A DNA stretch of 15,246 nucleotides from an uncultured Bacilli bacterium (GTDB lineage: Bacteria > Bacillota_I > Bacilli_A > RF39 > UBA660): NCBI GenBank assembly GCA_934086775.1, contig CAKOIJ010000024.1, positions 1-15,246 of the forward strand. The letters run 5' to 3'. Every line of letters begins with the position of its first letter. The stretch's first letter is position 1. The position numbers and the translations under genes were made by a program. Positions 1 to 7,184 of the stretch are shown here, piece by piece. The notes below the pieces were generated by a model. The model was given only the letters and a program-made list of their open reading frames with translations. It had not been told where the DNA came from and ran no database searches.

Positions 1-70
1 AAAAGTGCATTTTCTTTTGAAAACACACTTTTATTACTTAATTGCACTTATTTGTGCACTTTAGATTGAT
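1..70. repeat. Short GTGCA/TGCAC repeat cluster downstream of the last gene of the transporter-TCS unit
   Basis: TGCACTT occurs at 43-49 and again at 55-61, 12 bases apart, and its inverted form AAAGTGCA lies at 2-9, so 2-9 and 55-62 form an 8-bp inverted repeat. GTGCAC at 54-59 is itself a palindrome. The stretch follows the stop codon of the minus-strand gene at 71. The loop between the arms is too long, and lacks a clean U-tract, for a convincing terminator. It may be an operator or part of a repeat that continues past the window edge. Confidence 0.25.
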
Positions 71-439
71 TCAACGAACTTTTTTTAATCTTAAACCATT
101 GTTATCACTTATAATCAAATTAAATTTGTCATATAACCTTGATTTTTCTAAACAAAATAATCTGTTAGAATTATAAACAACTAAAATATCATCACCTTTA
201 ATACTCTCTATTTTTTTATTTGCGTATTCTTCTAGGAATTTATCGTAATAAGAAGTATTAACTGTATAATCATCATTTAATTTTGTTAATTCATATCTTT
301 TCTTTTGTGTTTCAATAATACACGAAAAGAAGAAACTCCCATAATCAAGTACTTTTACTTTATTATTATAATAACTTTTAATAATTTTAATAATTTCTTT
401 TATTTGATCAAAATTATTTATTTCCAATAATATGTACAT
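71..439 (-). CDS. Small protein of unknown function downstream of the histidine kinase
   Basis: I do not recognise this 122-residue protein. It starts MYILLEINN and is rich in Lys, Asn, Ile and Tyr. It has no signal peptide and no membrane segment, and looks like a small soluble alpha/beta protein. An in-frame ATG seven codons further upstream exists, but the ATG at 437-439 is preferred because an AGGAG lies 8 bases before it; the upstream ATG has no Shine-Dalgarno site and would put that AGGAG inside the coding region. The gene follows the histidine kinase gene after 57 bases and may be its last co-transcribed partner, but a palindrome and -10-like sequences in the gap allow separate expression. 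No function can be assigned. An accessory role in the transporter/two-component module is only a guess from position. Confidence 0.7.
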   Translation of the reverse strand: MYILLEINNFDQIKEIIKIIKSYYNNKVKVLDYGSFFFSCIIETQKKRYELTKLNDDYTVNTSYYDKFLEEYANKKIESIKGDDILVVYNSNRLFCLEKSRLYDKFNLIISDNNGLRLKKVR

Positions 440-447
440 ATCACCAT

Positions 448-452
448 CTCCT
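448..452 (-). promoter_or_regulatory. Ribosome binding site that fixes the start at 439
   Basis: AGGAG on the minus strand stands 8 bases before ATG 437-439. It lies inside the longer open frame that begins at 460, so the shorter form is the likely product. Confidence 0.7.
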
Positions 453-468
453 AATAACATTATACTAT

Positions 469-486
469 ATGTAAATAAATTTACAT
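469..486. promoter_or_regulatory. Perfect palindrome between kinase gene and downstream small gene, possible operator
   Basis: ATGTAAAT, two bases, ATTTACAT: 8-bp arms with a 2-base centre. On the minus strand there are TATAAT sequences on both sides, at 485-490 and 459-464. The upstream one has TTAAGA at 508-513 with 17-base spacing, inside the 3' end of the kinase gene. A transcription-factor site controlling separate expression of the last gene is a reasonable reading. A weak AU hairpin is the alternative. Confidence 0.4.
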
Positions 487-496
487 TATATTTACT

Positions 497-1696
497 TCAT
501 TCCACATTCTTAATATTTTTAAAATATCTTATTTTAAAAATTGTATATTTTCCCTTAACAGAGGAAACATCTAGTTTCCCGTTGTCTTTAGTAATTATTG
601 CTTTTGCTAGTGAAAGTCCTATACCAAAACTATTTTCTTTATAATTATTACCCTTATAAAATCTTTCAAAAATATGTTCTATTTCATTTTTATCTAGCCC
701 TCTACCATTGTCTTTAATAGTAAGTTCTGTATACATTTTGTTGTCACCACTTGTAATAATAATTTCATCTTTTGTATATTCAATGGCATTTTTTATAATA
801 TTAGTAATAGCTTCTACTTCCATATTAAAATCTAAATAAACTAAAGTATTATCATCTACATCTAACGAAATATTAATGTCTTTTAAATCTATTAAAACTG
901 TTAAATTTTGTATAGATTTATTAACCACATCAATTAAGTGAACCTGTTTTCTGTTATATACTACAGTGTTAGAATCAAAACTAGCTAATTTTAAAAGAAT
1001 TAAAATGAGTGAATTAATATTACTAATTTCTCTTTTTATGCTCCTTAAAAATTTATATTTATCTTCTTCTTTCATAAATTTATTTTGTATTAAATTATCA
1101 AGCATTATATTAATAGATGTAAGAGGAGTCTTTAATTGATGAGAAATATCTTCTATACTTTCTTTAACACTTAACTTATCTTTATTAGAATTTTCAGCAC
1201 TTTCTTTAAGAATAACCATAGTTTTATATAGTTCATTCATTAATAAAGAAAATTCATTTTCTTTTGTATCATCTAAATTAAACATATAATTCTTGTTATT
1301 AATTTCTTTTATTAAATTAGTTAGTTTTACTATATTCTTCTTTTCTCTTCTTTTGTTTATTATATATAGTATTAATAACAATAGCATGAAAGTAAATAAA
1401 GTAATATTGATAATATAAAGATATTTCATGTAACTATTTTCATTACTAATTAAAATAAAATCATCTTCGTTAATACCATACTCTTTTAAACTACTTGTAT
1501 TTTCAGTATTAATAATATTGATAATTTCTTCCTTATTAATACTTCCATATTTACTTTCTATTAAATACATTATGTTATTAATTACTTTATAATTATTCTT
1601 ATTAATGGTATTTACATATGAGTAAAACAGTCCATTTATTATAAATGTACATGCTAAACATAAAATAATAATTATATAAACACTTTTATTTTTCAT
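497..1696 (-). CDS. Two-component sensor histidine kinase
   Basis: This 399-residue membrane kinase senses an external signal, autophosphorylates on His and passes phosphate to the regulator encoded just upstream. Membrane segments lie at about residues 6-28 and 92-114, flanking a roughly 62-residue extracytoplasmic loop. The DHp domain carries SHQLKTPL with phospho-acceptor His186. The ATPase domain shows an N box (NIIKNAIEYT, Asn303), DNGRGL at 329-334, FERFYKG near 344 and GIGLSL at 358-363. All catalytic boxes are present, so it should be active. The sensor loop is longer than the very short loops of BceS-type intramembrane kinases, so direct ligand sensing is possible. Its start overlaps the regulator's stop by 11 bases, which indicates translational coupling. 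The pairing with an ABC exporter suggests a response to antimicrobial peptides; this is inferred from context. Confidence 0.95.
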   Translation of the reverse strand: MKNKSVYIIIILCLACTFIINGLFYSYVNTINKNNYKVINNIMYLIESKYGSINKEEIINIINTENTSSLKEYGINEDDFILISNENSYMKYLYIINITLFTFMLLLLILYIINKRREKKNIVKLTNLIKEINNKNYMFNLDDTKENEFSLLMNELYKTMVILKESAENSNKDKLSVKESIEDISHQLKTPLTSINIMLDNLIQNKFMKEEDKYKFLRSIKREISNINSLILILLKLASFDSNTVVYNRKQVHLIDVVNKSIQNLTVLIDLKDINISLDVDDNTLVYLDFNMEVEAITNIIKNAIEYTKDEIIITSGDNKMYTELTIKDNGRGLDKNEIEHIFERFYKGNNYKENSFGIGLSLAKAIITKDNGKLDVSSVKGKYTIFKIRYFKNIKNVE

Positions 1697-2327
1697 TAAT
1701 TCTATAACCTATACCCTTTACAGTTAAAATAATATTATCCCCTAGTTTTTCTCTTATTCTCTTCAAATAAACAGTTAATGTATTATCATTTACATCATTG
1801 CCAGTAATACTCCAAATAAAATCAATTAACTCATCCCTTGTAACAACCCTGCTCATGTTTTTAAATAAATAATATAAAATTCTAAGTTCTAAACTTGTTA
1901 AATTAACTAGTTCACTATCTTTACTTACTTCCATTTTATTTAAATCAAACTTAATATTACCTACTACTACATTATTCTCTCTCTTTAGGATCCTACTTAC
2001 TCTTGCTAAAAGTTCTCCAGTCTTAAAAGGTTTGGTCACATAGTCTTCTGCTCCTAAGTTAAAGCCTTTAATAATATCTTCTTCACCATTCCTCGCTGTT
2101 AAAAATATGGTAGGTATTAATCCTCTAATAATATCTTTATAAAAATCAAAACCATTTCCATCAGGTAAACTTACATCAAGTAGAATAAGTCTGGGTTTGT
2201 TTTTCTTTAGTATATTTTCTGCTTCTTTTAGAGATGATGCACTTTTAATGATAAAACCTTCTAAATTAAATGTATATAAAAGAGCATCTCTAATACTTAA
2301 ATTATCTTCAATTAACAATATATCCAT
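1686..2327 (-). CDS. OmpR/PhoB-family DNA-binding response regulator
   Basis: The 213-residue protein has a receiver domain (about 1-115) and a winged-helix DNA-binding domain (about 125-213). Receiver hallmarks are visible: acidic pair E7-D8, phospho-acceptor Asp51 in LILLDVSLPDG, Thr77 in FLTA and Lys99 in VTKPF. The C-terminal domain has the family pattern from LTSLELRILYYL to the VKGIGYRI wing. An AGGAGG stands 5 bases before the ATG. It is the partner of the adjacent kinase. Its likely targets are the promoter of the ATPase gene at 5651, which carries tandem direct repeats suited to dimeric OmpR-type binding, and perhaps its own promoter. The exact subfamily (BceR, VanR or CprR type) cannot be told from motifs alone. 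Confidence 0.96.
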   Translation of the reverse strand: MDILLIEDNLSIRDALLYTFNLEGFIIKSASSLKEAENILKKNKPRLILLDVSLPDGNGFDFYKDIIRGLIPTIFLTARNGEEDIIKGFNLGAEDYVTKPFKTGELLARVSRILKRENNVVVGNIKFDLNKMEVSKDSELVNLTSLELRILYYLFKNMSRVVTRDELIDFIWSITGNDVNDNTLTVYLKRIREKLGDNIILTVKGIGYRINEK

Positions 2328-2338
2328 AATGCCTCCTT

Positions 2339-2368
2339 AAACTTATTATAATGAATTATAATAAGTTT
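2339..2368. promoter_or_regulatory. Perfect palindrome overlapping the regulator-kinase promoter, candidate operator
   Basis: AAACTTATTATAAT, two bases, then the exact inverted copy ATTATAATAAGTTT: 14-bp arms. It lies 12 bases upstream of the regulator ATG and covers the -10 and spacer of the promoter that drives the regulator and kinase. A dimeric repressor or autoregulator site is likely. A terminator for the transporter genes is less likely, because the stem is nearly all AT and no U-tract follows it. Confidence 0.6.
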
Positions 2369-2373
2369 ATCAA
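2345..2373 (-). promoter_or_regulatory. Sigma-A-type promoter of the response regulator-kinase genes
   Basis: TTGATA (2368-2373), 17 bases, TATAAT (2345-2350) on the minus strand. The predicted start is only about 15 bases before the ATG, just ahead of the AGGAGG site. It lets the two-component genes be expressed apart from the transporter genes upstream. Confidence 0.65.
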
Positions 2374-2394
2374 CATATTTTAAAATGAGAACTA

Positions 2395-4980
2395 CTAAAT
2401 GTTCTCATTTCTTATAGTTTCAATAATATTCCCACTATTAGCTTTTTTAGAAGAATATGAATTTAGCAAGAATATTAATATAAATACAACTAAAATACTT
2501 ATAGTAATTCCCTTATAAGGAGGTACATAGGTAAATACTAAACTTTGTTTTAAACCTAAATATATTAAATAAGATAATCCTATTCCAATAGGAAGTCCTA
2601 TTAAAAGAGATTTAACTGAATAGAGAAAACTTTCTAAAAATATCATTTTATTAAATTCTTTCTTAGTCATACCTATACTTTTTAATGTAGCAAATTCAGA
2701 TTTTCTAAGCATCATATTAGTTGAAATAGTGTTGAATATATTGGTAACACCTATTAAACTAATTACAATTATAAATCCATATAAGAATATTGCTACAATT
2801 AAATATATATTCTTAAGTTCTTTCATTGTTGCATCTAAATTAACAATAGATACTTCTTCTTCACATTCTTTTTCTTTTACTAACTTTTCAATATCATCCT
2901 GAAGTTTATCTGGCTTATTACTTTTAATAAGTAATTCAATACTATTTGATTTTGGTAAATTATCCATCATTTCATCACTTACAATTAAAAATGGTATTCC
3001 AAAGTAATTTTCATAGCCTAAAGGCCTCTTATCAGTTACAAGTGCAACTTCTATATCTAGATTAGTATCCACTTTTCTATTTTTAAGTTTTAAATTATCT
3101 CCCTTTTTAATATCTAAAATATTAAAAACTATATTTTCTTCCTCGAATGTTTTCTTATCGTTGTTGATTAAAATTCCTTTATATTTTACTTTATCATAAG
3201 AAAGACCAAGTTTATTTAAATATCTAGTGTATTCCTCTTTTCCAACTGACATTACATTTACTATAATGTTTCCATCATCATAATATTCATTATATTTTTT
3301 ATATTCATCTGTATACTTAAAATTACCTTCATATAAACTTGTTCTATTTAAAGAATAATTACCAATATTATCAAGTTTAATTATATCATTTATAATACTT
3401 TCATTATCTTCATATTTAGTTAAAAATGAAGTAAGAGCTATATTGTGATTATAATCTCCATATTCAAGTTTAATTACTTTAACAGTAGTATTTACAAAAT
3501 AAGATAAAGCAATATATACACTAACTGATACTACTATAGAAATAATAGTAGTTTTATATTTACTTTTATTTCTTTTTATATTTTTATAAGATATTTTTCC
3601 ACCAATACCAAATAATTTATTGATTATTTTAGGACATTTTAATTTCTTTTTATTAATTTTAATATCATTATTCTTTCTTATATTTACAATAGGACTAGTC
3701 TTACTAGCTTTTCTAGCACTAGAAGTACTTGATAAAAATATGGTAATTATACTTAAAATAACACTAATAATTATGCCTATTAAAGATACTTTATATATTA
3801 AGAAACTACTTGCATCTAGAAGAGAATCAGAAAGTAAATAATTTACTATTATAATTAATACATAACTAGCAATGAGTCCACTGAGTACTCCGAGAGGTAC
3901 TCCTACTATTCCTAGTAAAAATGCTTCATAATAAACACTTTTCTTAATTTGTTTACTACTAGCACCTATACTAGAAAGCATTCCATATTCTTTTATTCTT
4001 TCAGTAACACTAATTTTAAAACTATTTCTAATGCAAAATACACTCGTTACTATAATAATAAAAATAACAACTGAGCCTATAATAGTAAGTGCTTTCATAG
4101 AACTATCACTAAATGCATTGGTTTCAAGTTTGATTAAATATTCATTACTTCCATAGATATATTTAGCTTTAGACATTTCTTGTTCATCGTTTTCATTAAT
4201 ATTAGGATCATAAGTAGCTTTTTTTTCAAATATTTTCTCATCTACTCCTAATATTCCAGCAGTTACTTTATATTGATTTTTTAAACCCTCTTTAGTATAT
4301 CTTGCATAAACAGTGTTATTCCCTTCTGTATTACTCAGATATGTTATAACTGTATATCCTGGTGCAGAAAAAGGTTCGATTCCATTTGAAGGTCTTTCAA
4401 TAATTCCTACAATTTTATATTCTTTAGTAAAAGATATTTTTAATCTCTCAGGTTCACCTTCTACAAATGGATTATACTGTGATAATTCTTGTTCACCACT
4501 CATTCTTTTTCCTATATCTAATTTAATAGTCTCTCCAACTTTATATTCCAATCTTCCATTTGTTTTTAAATGTCTTGAAATAACTATTTCATTTTCATTT
4601 TCAGGTAGTCTTCCCTCATTTAAAACAATGCCCATCTTATTAAAGGCTTTATTATCCATTTCTATAACATATAAATATGGTTTATAGGTATTTTTACTAT
4701 CTATCTTACTATAACCCAATTCTTTAATAGTGTAAAAAGCATCTATCTTTCTGTTATTTTTAAAAATATTTATGTCTTCATTACTTACACCATAAAACAT
4801 ATAATGGAAGTCTCCACCATTTTTCTTTTCGAAGTTTATTAAACTTTCCTTAAAACTAACTACCATACTAGTCACTGCAGTTATTAAAGCAACTGATAAA
4901 GTAATACCTATAATAGTGACAATATTTCTCTTTTTATTTAATAATAAGTTTTTAAAAGTGAGCTTTTTTAAAATATTCAC
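2395..4980 (-). CDS. ABC transporter permease with duplicated FtsX/MacB-type halves
   Basis: This 861-residue membrane protein partners with the ATPase encoded upstream. Each half has an anchor helix, a large extracytoplasmic domain and three helices. The first half has a helix at about 19-42, an outer domain to 297, and helices near 298-318, 352-382 and 397-420. The second has a helix near 476-497, an outer domain of about 225 residues, and helices near 725-748, 783-808 and 825-843. Both halves carry the FtsX-type cytoplasmic motif: EYGMLSSIGAS near 331 and EFATLKSIGMT near 762. Such mechanotransmission permeases move or detect peptides and lipids at the membrane rather than importing solutes. 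The start is GTG, overlapping the ATPase stop as GTGA, with AGGTGAT upstream. It is much larger than BceB and may be closer to lantibiotic-resistance permeases. The substrate is unknown. Confidence 0.92.
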   Translation of the reverse strand: MNILKKLTFKNLLLNKKRNIVTIIGITLSVALITAVTSMVVSFKESLINFEKKNGGDFHYMFYGVSNEDINIFKNNRKIDAFYTIKELGYSKIDSKNTYKPYLYVIEMDNKAFNKMGIVLNEGRLPENENEIVISRHLKTNGRLEYKVGETIKLDIGKRMSGEQELSQYNPFVEGEPERLKISFTKEYKIVGIIERPSNGIEPFSAPGYTVITYLSNTEGNNTVYARYTKEGLKNQYKVTAGILGVDEKIFEKKATYDPNINENDEQEMSKAKYIYGSNEYLIKLETNAFSDSSMKALTIIGSVVIFIIIVTSVFCIRNSFKISVTERIKEYGMLSSIGASSKQIKKSVYYEAFLLGIVGVPLGVLSGLIASYVLIIIVNYLLSDSLLDASSFLIYKVSLIGIIISVILSIITIFLSSTSSARKASKTSPIVNIRKNNDIKINKKKLKCPKIINKLFGIGGKISYKNIKRNKSKYKTTIISIVVSVSVYIALSYFVNTTVKVIKLEYGDYNHNIALTSFLTKYEDNESIINDIIKLDNIGNYSLNRTSLYEGNFKYTDEYKKYNEYYDDGNIIVNVMSVGKEEYTRYLNKLGLSYDKVKYKGILINNDKKTFEEENIVFNILDIKKGDNLKLKNRKVDTNLDIEVALVTDKRPLGYENYFGIPFLIVSDEMMDNLPKSNSIELLIKSNKPDKLQDDIEKLVKEKECEEEVSIVNLDATMKELKNIYLIVAIFLYGFIIVISLIGVTNIFNTISTNMMLRKSEFATLKSIGMTKKEFNKMIFLESFLYSVKSLLIGLPIGIGLSYLIYLGLKQSLVFTYVPPYKGITISILVVFILIFLLNSYSSKKANSGNIIETIRNENI

Positions 4981-5651
4981 TTTACATCACCTACTATTTT
5001 ACCATCTTCTAGAGTAATAACTCTATCAGCCATTTTAGCAATTTCTAAATTATGAGTAATTAGAATAATTGTTTGTTTTAATTCTTTATTTGATTTCTTA
5101 AGTAGTGAAACAATTTCTTCACTTGCTTTGGAATCTAAGTTTCCAGTTGGTTCATCAGCTAAAACTATAGATGGCTTAGTAATTAAGGCTCTTCCTATAG
5201 AAGTTCTTTGTTGCTGACCACCAGATAATTCATTTGGTAAATGATTGCTTCGATTTAAAAGTCCAAGTACCTTTAGTAACTCTTTAACTTCTTCTTCATC
5301 TGGTTTAACATTGTCAAGTTCTAACGGAAGTGTAATGTTTTCTTTTACATTTAGAATAGGTAATAAATTATAAAACTGATATATTAAACCTACTTGTCTT
5401 CTTCGAAAAATAGCAAGTTTATCATCATTCATTTTGAAAATGTCTGTATTATTAATATAAACTTTACCACTAGTAGGTCTATCTACTCCACCCAGCAAAT
5501 GTAAAAGTGTACTTTTACCACTTCCACTTACACCTACTATAGCAACAAATTCTCCCTTTTCTACACTAAAACTAACATTATCTAAAGCAACTACTTTATT
5601 TTCTCCTTTACCATATACTTTGGTTAAATTTTCTACTCTTAATATCTCCAT
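4977..5651 (-). CDS. ABC transporter ATP-binding protein (MacB/LolD/BceA type)
   Basis: The 224-residue nucleotide-binding subunit powers the adjacent FtsX-type permease. All motifs are intact: Walker A GVSGSGKST (40-48), Q-loop Gln92, signature LSGGQ (142-146), Walker B IVLADE with catalytic Glu167, D-loop near NLDS and H-loop His200. Length and sequence fit the subfamily used by lipoprotein, macrolide and antimicrobial-peptide transporters. An AGGAG lies 8 bases before the ATG. It is the first gene of the transporter unit and is preceded by its own promoter. Translational coupling to the permease through a 4-base overlap would give balanced subunits. A defence or export role follows from the two-component system encoded downstream, not from the ATPase itself. 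Confidence 0.96.
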   Translation of the reverse strand: MEILRVENLTKVYGKGENKVVALDNVSFSVEKGEFVAIVGVSGSGKSTLLHLLGGVDRPTSGKVYINNTDIFKMNDDKLAIFRRRQVGLIYQFYNLLPILNVKENITLPLELDNVKPDEEEVKELLKVLGLLNRSNHLPNELSGGQQQRTSIGRALITKPSIVLADEPTGNLDSKASEEIVSLLKKSNKELKQTIILITHNLEIAKMADRVITLEDGKIVGDVK

Positions 5652-5672
5652 ATTATTTCTCCTTCCATATTA

Positions 5673-5711
5673 ATTATACGCTAAGTAATATGACTAGTAA
5701 GTGACTAAGTA
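5673..5711 (-). promoter_or_regulatory. Promoter of the ABC transporter genes with three direct repeats (candidate response-regulator operator)
   Basis: A consensus -10 TATAAT lies at 5673-5678. The base run 17 bases upstream (CTTACT, 5696-5701) is a poor -35. Across this region on the minus strand are TACTTAG (ending 5681), TACTAG (ending 5694) and TACTTAG (ending 5705), whose first bases are at 5687, 5699 and 5711, exactly 12 bases apart. Tandem direct repeats near a weak -35 are typical of promoters activated by OmpR/PhoB-family regulators. One such regulator is encoded in this locus, so positive feedback is likely. Confidence 0.55.
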
Positions 5712-5731
5712 TAAATTAATATTGTATTATA

Positions 5732-5767
5732 TTTAAAAAGTATATCTAACTTTCAAAGATATACTTT
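5732..5767 (-). terminator. Hairpin terminator after pgsA
   Basis: Arms AAAGTATATCT (5737-5747) and AGATATACTTT (5757-5767) form an 11-bp stem with a 9-base loop. The minus-strand transcript continues with a short U run. The hairpin overlaps the pgsA stop codon at 5746 and separates the gpsB-rnpB-rodZ-pgsA unit from the transporter unit. The stem is AU-rich and the U-tract short, so efficiency is uncertain. Confidence 0.55.
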
Positions 5768-6339
5768 CTATTTTTGATATAATATTCAATACCACTAACA
5801 ATAGATAATATTGTTGCTATCATTATTAAAGTGTCTGCTATTCTTAATCCCCACACCTCAAAAGGTAAATTATAAAATAACATCAAAGTTACTCCAGTCA
5901 TCATAAATATTGTTTTAAGCTTTCCAAGTTTTGAAGCTCCTACAGCACCAATTTTATTTCCTACAACCATCTTAATAGAATCTACAAATATATCTCTACA
6001 TACGATTATAATAGGAATAACCATATGGATGAATCCATTACATGCAAGTGCGATTAAAACTCCATTAACAAGTATTTTATCTGCAACAGCATCCATCACC
6101 TTACCAAAGTCAGTTACTAAATTATACTTTCTTGCAATATGTCCATCTATAAAATCTGTTGTAGAGGCTACTAAAAATAAACAGCCACATATTATATATT
6201 TAACAGGTACCCTAATAGCGGGAGTTACCACTACTGGTGGAAGATTAATTCCAAAGGTTTCTAAAGGTAATACTAAAAGCATTATACAAATTATTGATAG
6301 TATTATTCTAGTAATAGTTATTTTATTTGGTATATTCAT
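5746..6339 (-). CDS. pgsA: CDP-diacylglycerol--glycerol-3-phosphate 3-phosphatidyltransferase
   Basis: The enzyme makes phosphatidylglycerophosphate from CDP-diacylglycerol and glycerol-3-phosphate, the committed step to phosphatidylglycerol in the membrane. The CDP-alcohol phosphotransferase motif is complete, DG-x2-AR-x8-G-x3-D-x3-D. Counted from the upstream GTG frame it runs from Asp69 to Asp91; from the chosen start subtract 4. Several hydrophobic helices follow, and the N-terminal NIPNKITITRI is typical of PgsA. I place the start at ATG 6337-6339 (197 residues) because AGGAAG lies 11 bases before it; an in-frame GTG at 6349-6351 would overlap that site. It overlaps the RodZ-like gene by 17 bases. 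The rodZ-pgsA order is also found in Bacillus. PgsA rather than another CDP-alcohol transferase is favoured by motif context and neighbours. Confidence 0.92.
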   Translation of the reverse strand: MNIPNKITITRIILSIICIMLLVLPLETFGINLPPVVVTPAIRVPVKYIICGCLFLVASTTDFIDGHIARKYNLVTDFGKVMDAVADKILVNGVLIALACNGFIHMVIPIIIVCRDIFVDSIKMVVGNKIGAVGASKLGKLKTIFMMTGVTLMLFYNLPFEVWGLRIADTLIMIATILSIVSGIEYYIKNRKYIFES

Positions 6340-6820
6340 TAAATAATTCACTTCCTATATAATTAATTTCTCTTTGTTTACTTAAAAATATATTTAATAG
6401 TATAAATGTCATAGAAACAAGTAAAACAGTTACTAATGTAAAAACATATACAGGTCTTAACTTTGCTTTTCTGACTTTCTTTCTGGTATAAGGAGAACTT
6501 ATTTTTTTTCTTGTTTCTTTTTCATTTTGAGTTACAATTTCTTTGACTTTTTCTTCTATTTCTTCAACAGGTATTTTACTTGTAAAATCAAACACAAAAT
6601 CATTAAATTCTTCCATAATTTTGTTTTCATCTATATTTAAATAGATAGCATATTTTTTTATTAATTCTTTTAAGAAGAAGATGTCTTTAAAAGCATTAAC
6701 ATTACCATCTTCTAAATTTTCAAGTTGGGCTACTGTGATTTCTAAATCATTTGCAGCTTCTTCTAGTTTAATTCCAATTTCTCGTCTTTTTTCTTCAAAT
6801 TGACTGCCGATGTCCTTCAT
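6323..6820 (-). CDS. RodZ-like membrane-anchored helix-turn-helix protein, short form
   Basis: The 165-residue protein has an N-terminal Xre-type helix-turn-helix of the RodZ family (about 5-65, with LEEAANDLEITVAQLENLEDG), a charged linker, a basic stretch (about 102-122) and one membrane helix at about 123-146. In RodZ this domain contacts the MreB cytoskeleton and helps cell elongation. Only about 19 residues follow the helix, so the extracytoplasmic C-terminal domain of full-length RodZ is absent. AAGGAG stands 8 bases before the ATG. The position just upstream of pgsA matches RodZ (YmfM) in Bacillus. No terminator or clear promoter separates it from the RNase P RNA gene 25 bases upstream, so co-transcription with that RNA is likely. 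Confidence 0.8.
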   Translation of the reverse strand: MKDIGSQFEEKRREIGIKLEEAANDLEITVAQLENLEDGNVNAFKDIFFLKELIKKYAIYLNIDENKIMEEFNDFVFDFTSKIPVEEIEEKVKEIVTQNEKETRKKISSPYTRKKVRKAKLRPVYVFTLVTVLLVSMTFILLNIFLSKQREINYIGSELFNEYTK

Positions 6821-6845
6821 AAAATTAACTCCTTTTTATTAATAT

Positions 6846-7184
6846 AAATATCTAATAAGCCATTTTCTGTACCCTTACGGGTGGTAAACATTTATCTAGT
6901 TAATAACTCCTACACTCTTTTCATTTCATTTGTGTAGACTCCCCTACCAAATTTGGGTTTCTCGCTCGTGGGGTTTACCGCGTTCCACTCATTTTATTCC
7001 TAAAATGCATCGTCACTATGGCACTTTATAACTACTAATGAAAGAACTTTCCATTTTCGTTGCCGTTAGATTACTCTACCTAGAGTTATTTTTTCCTCTA
7101 GCACGAACACTATAATCAATCTCAGATTATGCGAGTATGGACTTTCCTCTACATAAATATATGCAGCGTTTACCTAAGATATTT
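6846..7184 (-). ncRNA. rnpB: RNase P RNA, bacterial class B
   Basis: This is the catalytic RNA that removes 5' leaders from tRNA precursors. On the minus strand it has conserved GAGGAAAGTCC (7139-7149), the class B core GGAACGCGGTAAACCCC followed by GAGCGAGAAACCC and TTTGGTAGGGG, and the 3' element ACAGAAAATGGCTTA (6856-6870). Helix P1 sets the ends: AAATATCT at 7177-7184 pairs exactly with AGATATTT at 6846-6853, giving about 339 bases. The 5' end overlaps the gpsB stop codon by 2 bases and the RodZ-like start is 25 bases past the 3' end. The class B form supports Bacillota, and gpsB next to rnpB is a known arrangement in Bacillus. A weak TATATG lies a few bases upstream of the 5' end inside gpsB. 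Confidence 0.96.

Noticed and set aside
432..644. 70-codon plus-strand open frame over the kinase 3' end
   Set aside because: Overlaps the kinase catalytic domain and the next gene's start on the other strand, with no ribosome binding site.
2339..2368. Terminator between the permease and response regulator genes
   Set aside because: The palindrome is almost all AT, has no following U-tract and contains promoter boxes; operator fits better.
3620..3841. 73-codon plus-strand hydrophobic open frame
   Set aside because: Antisense to the permease; its hydrophobicity only reflects AT-rich codons on the other strand.
4313..4687. 124-codon plus-strand open frame
   Set aside because: It lies fully inside the well-supported permease gene on the other strand, has no ribosome binding site and encodes low-complexity hydrophobic sequence.
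6029..6346. 105-codon plus-strand open frame
   Set aside because: Antisense shadow of pgsA; the pgsA frame carries a complete catalytic motif.
6846..7184. Unknown structured leader or riboswitch in the GC-richer gap between gpsB and the RodZ-like gene
   Set aside because: The minus strand matches conserved blocks of class B RNase P RNA from P1 to the 3' element, so no new RNA class is needed.
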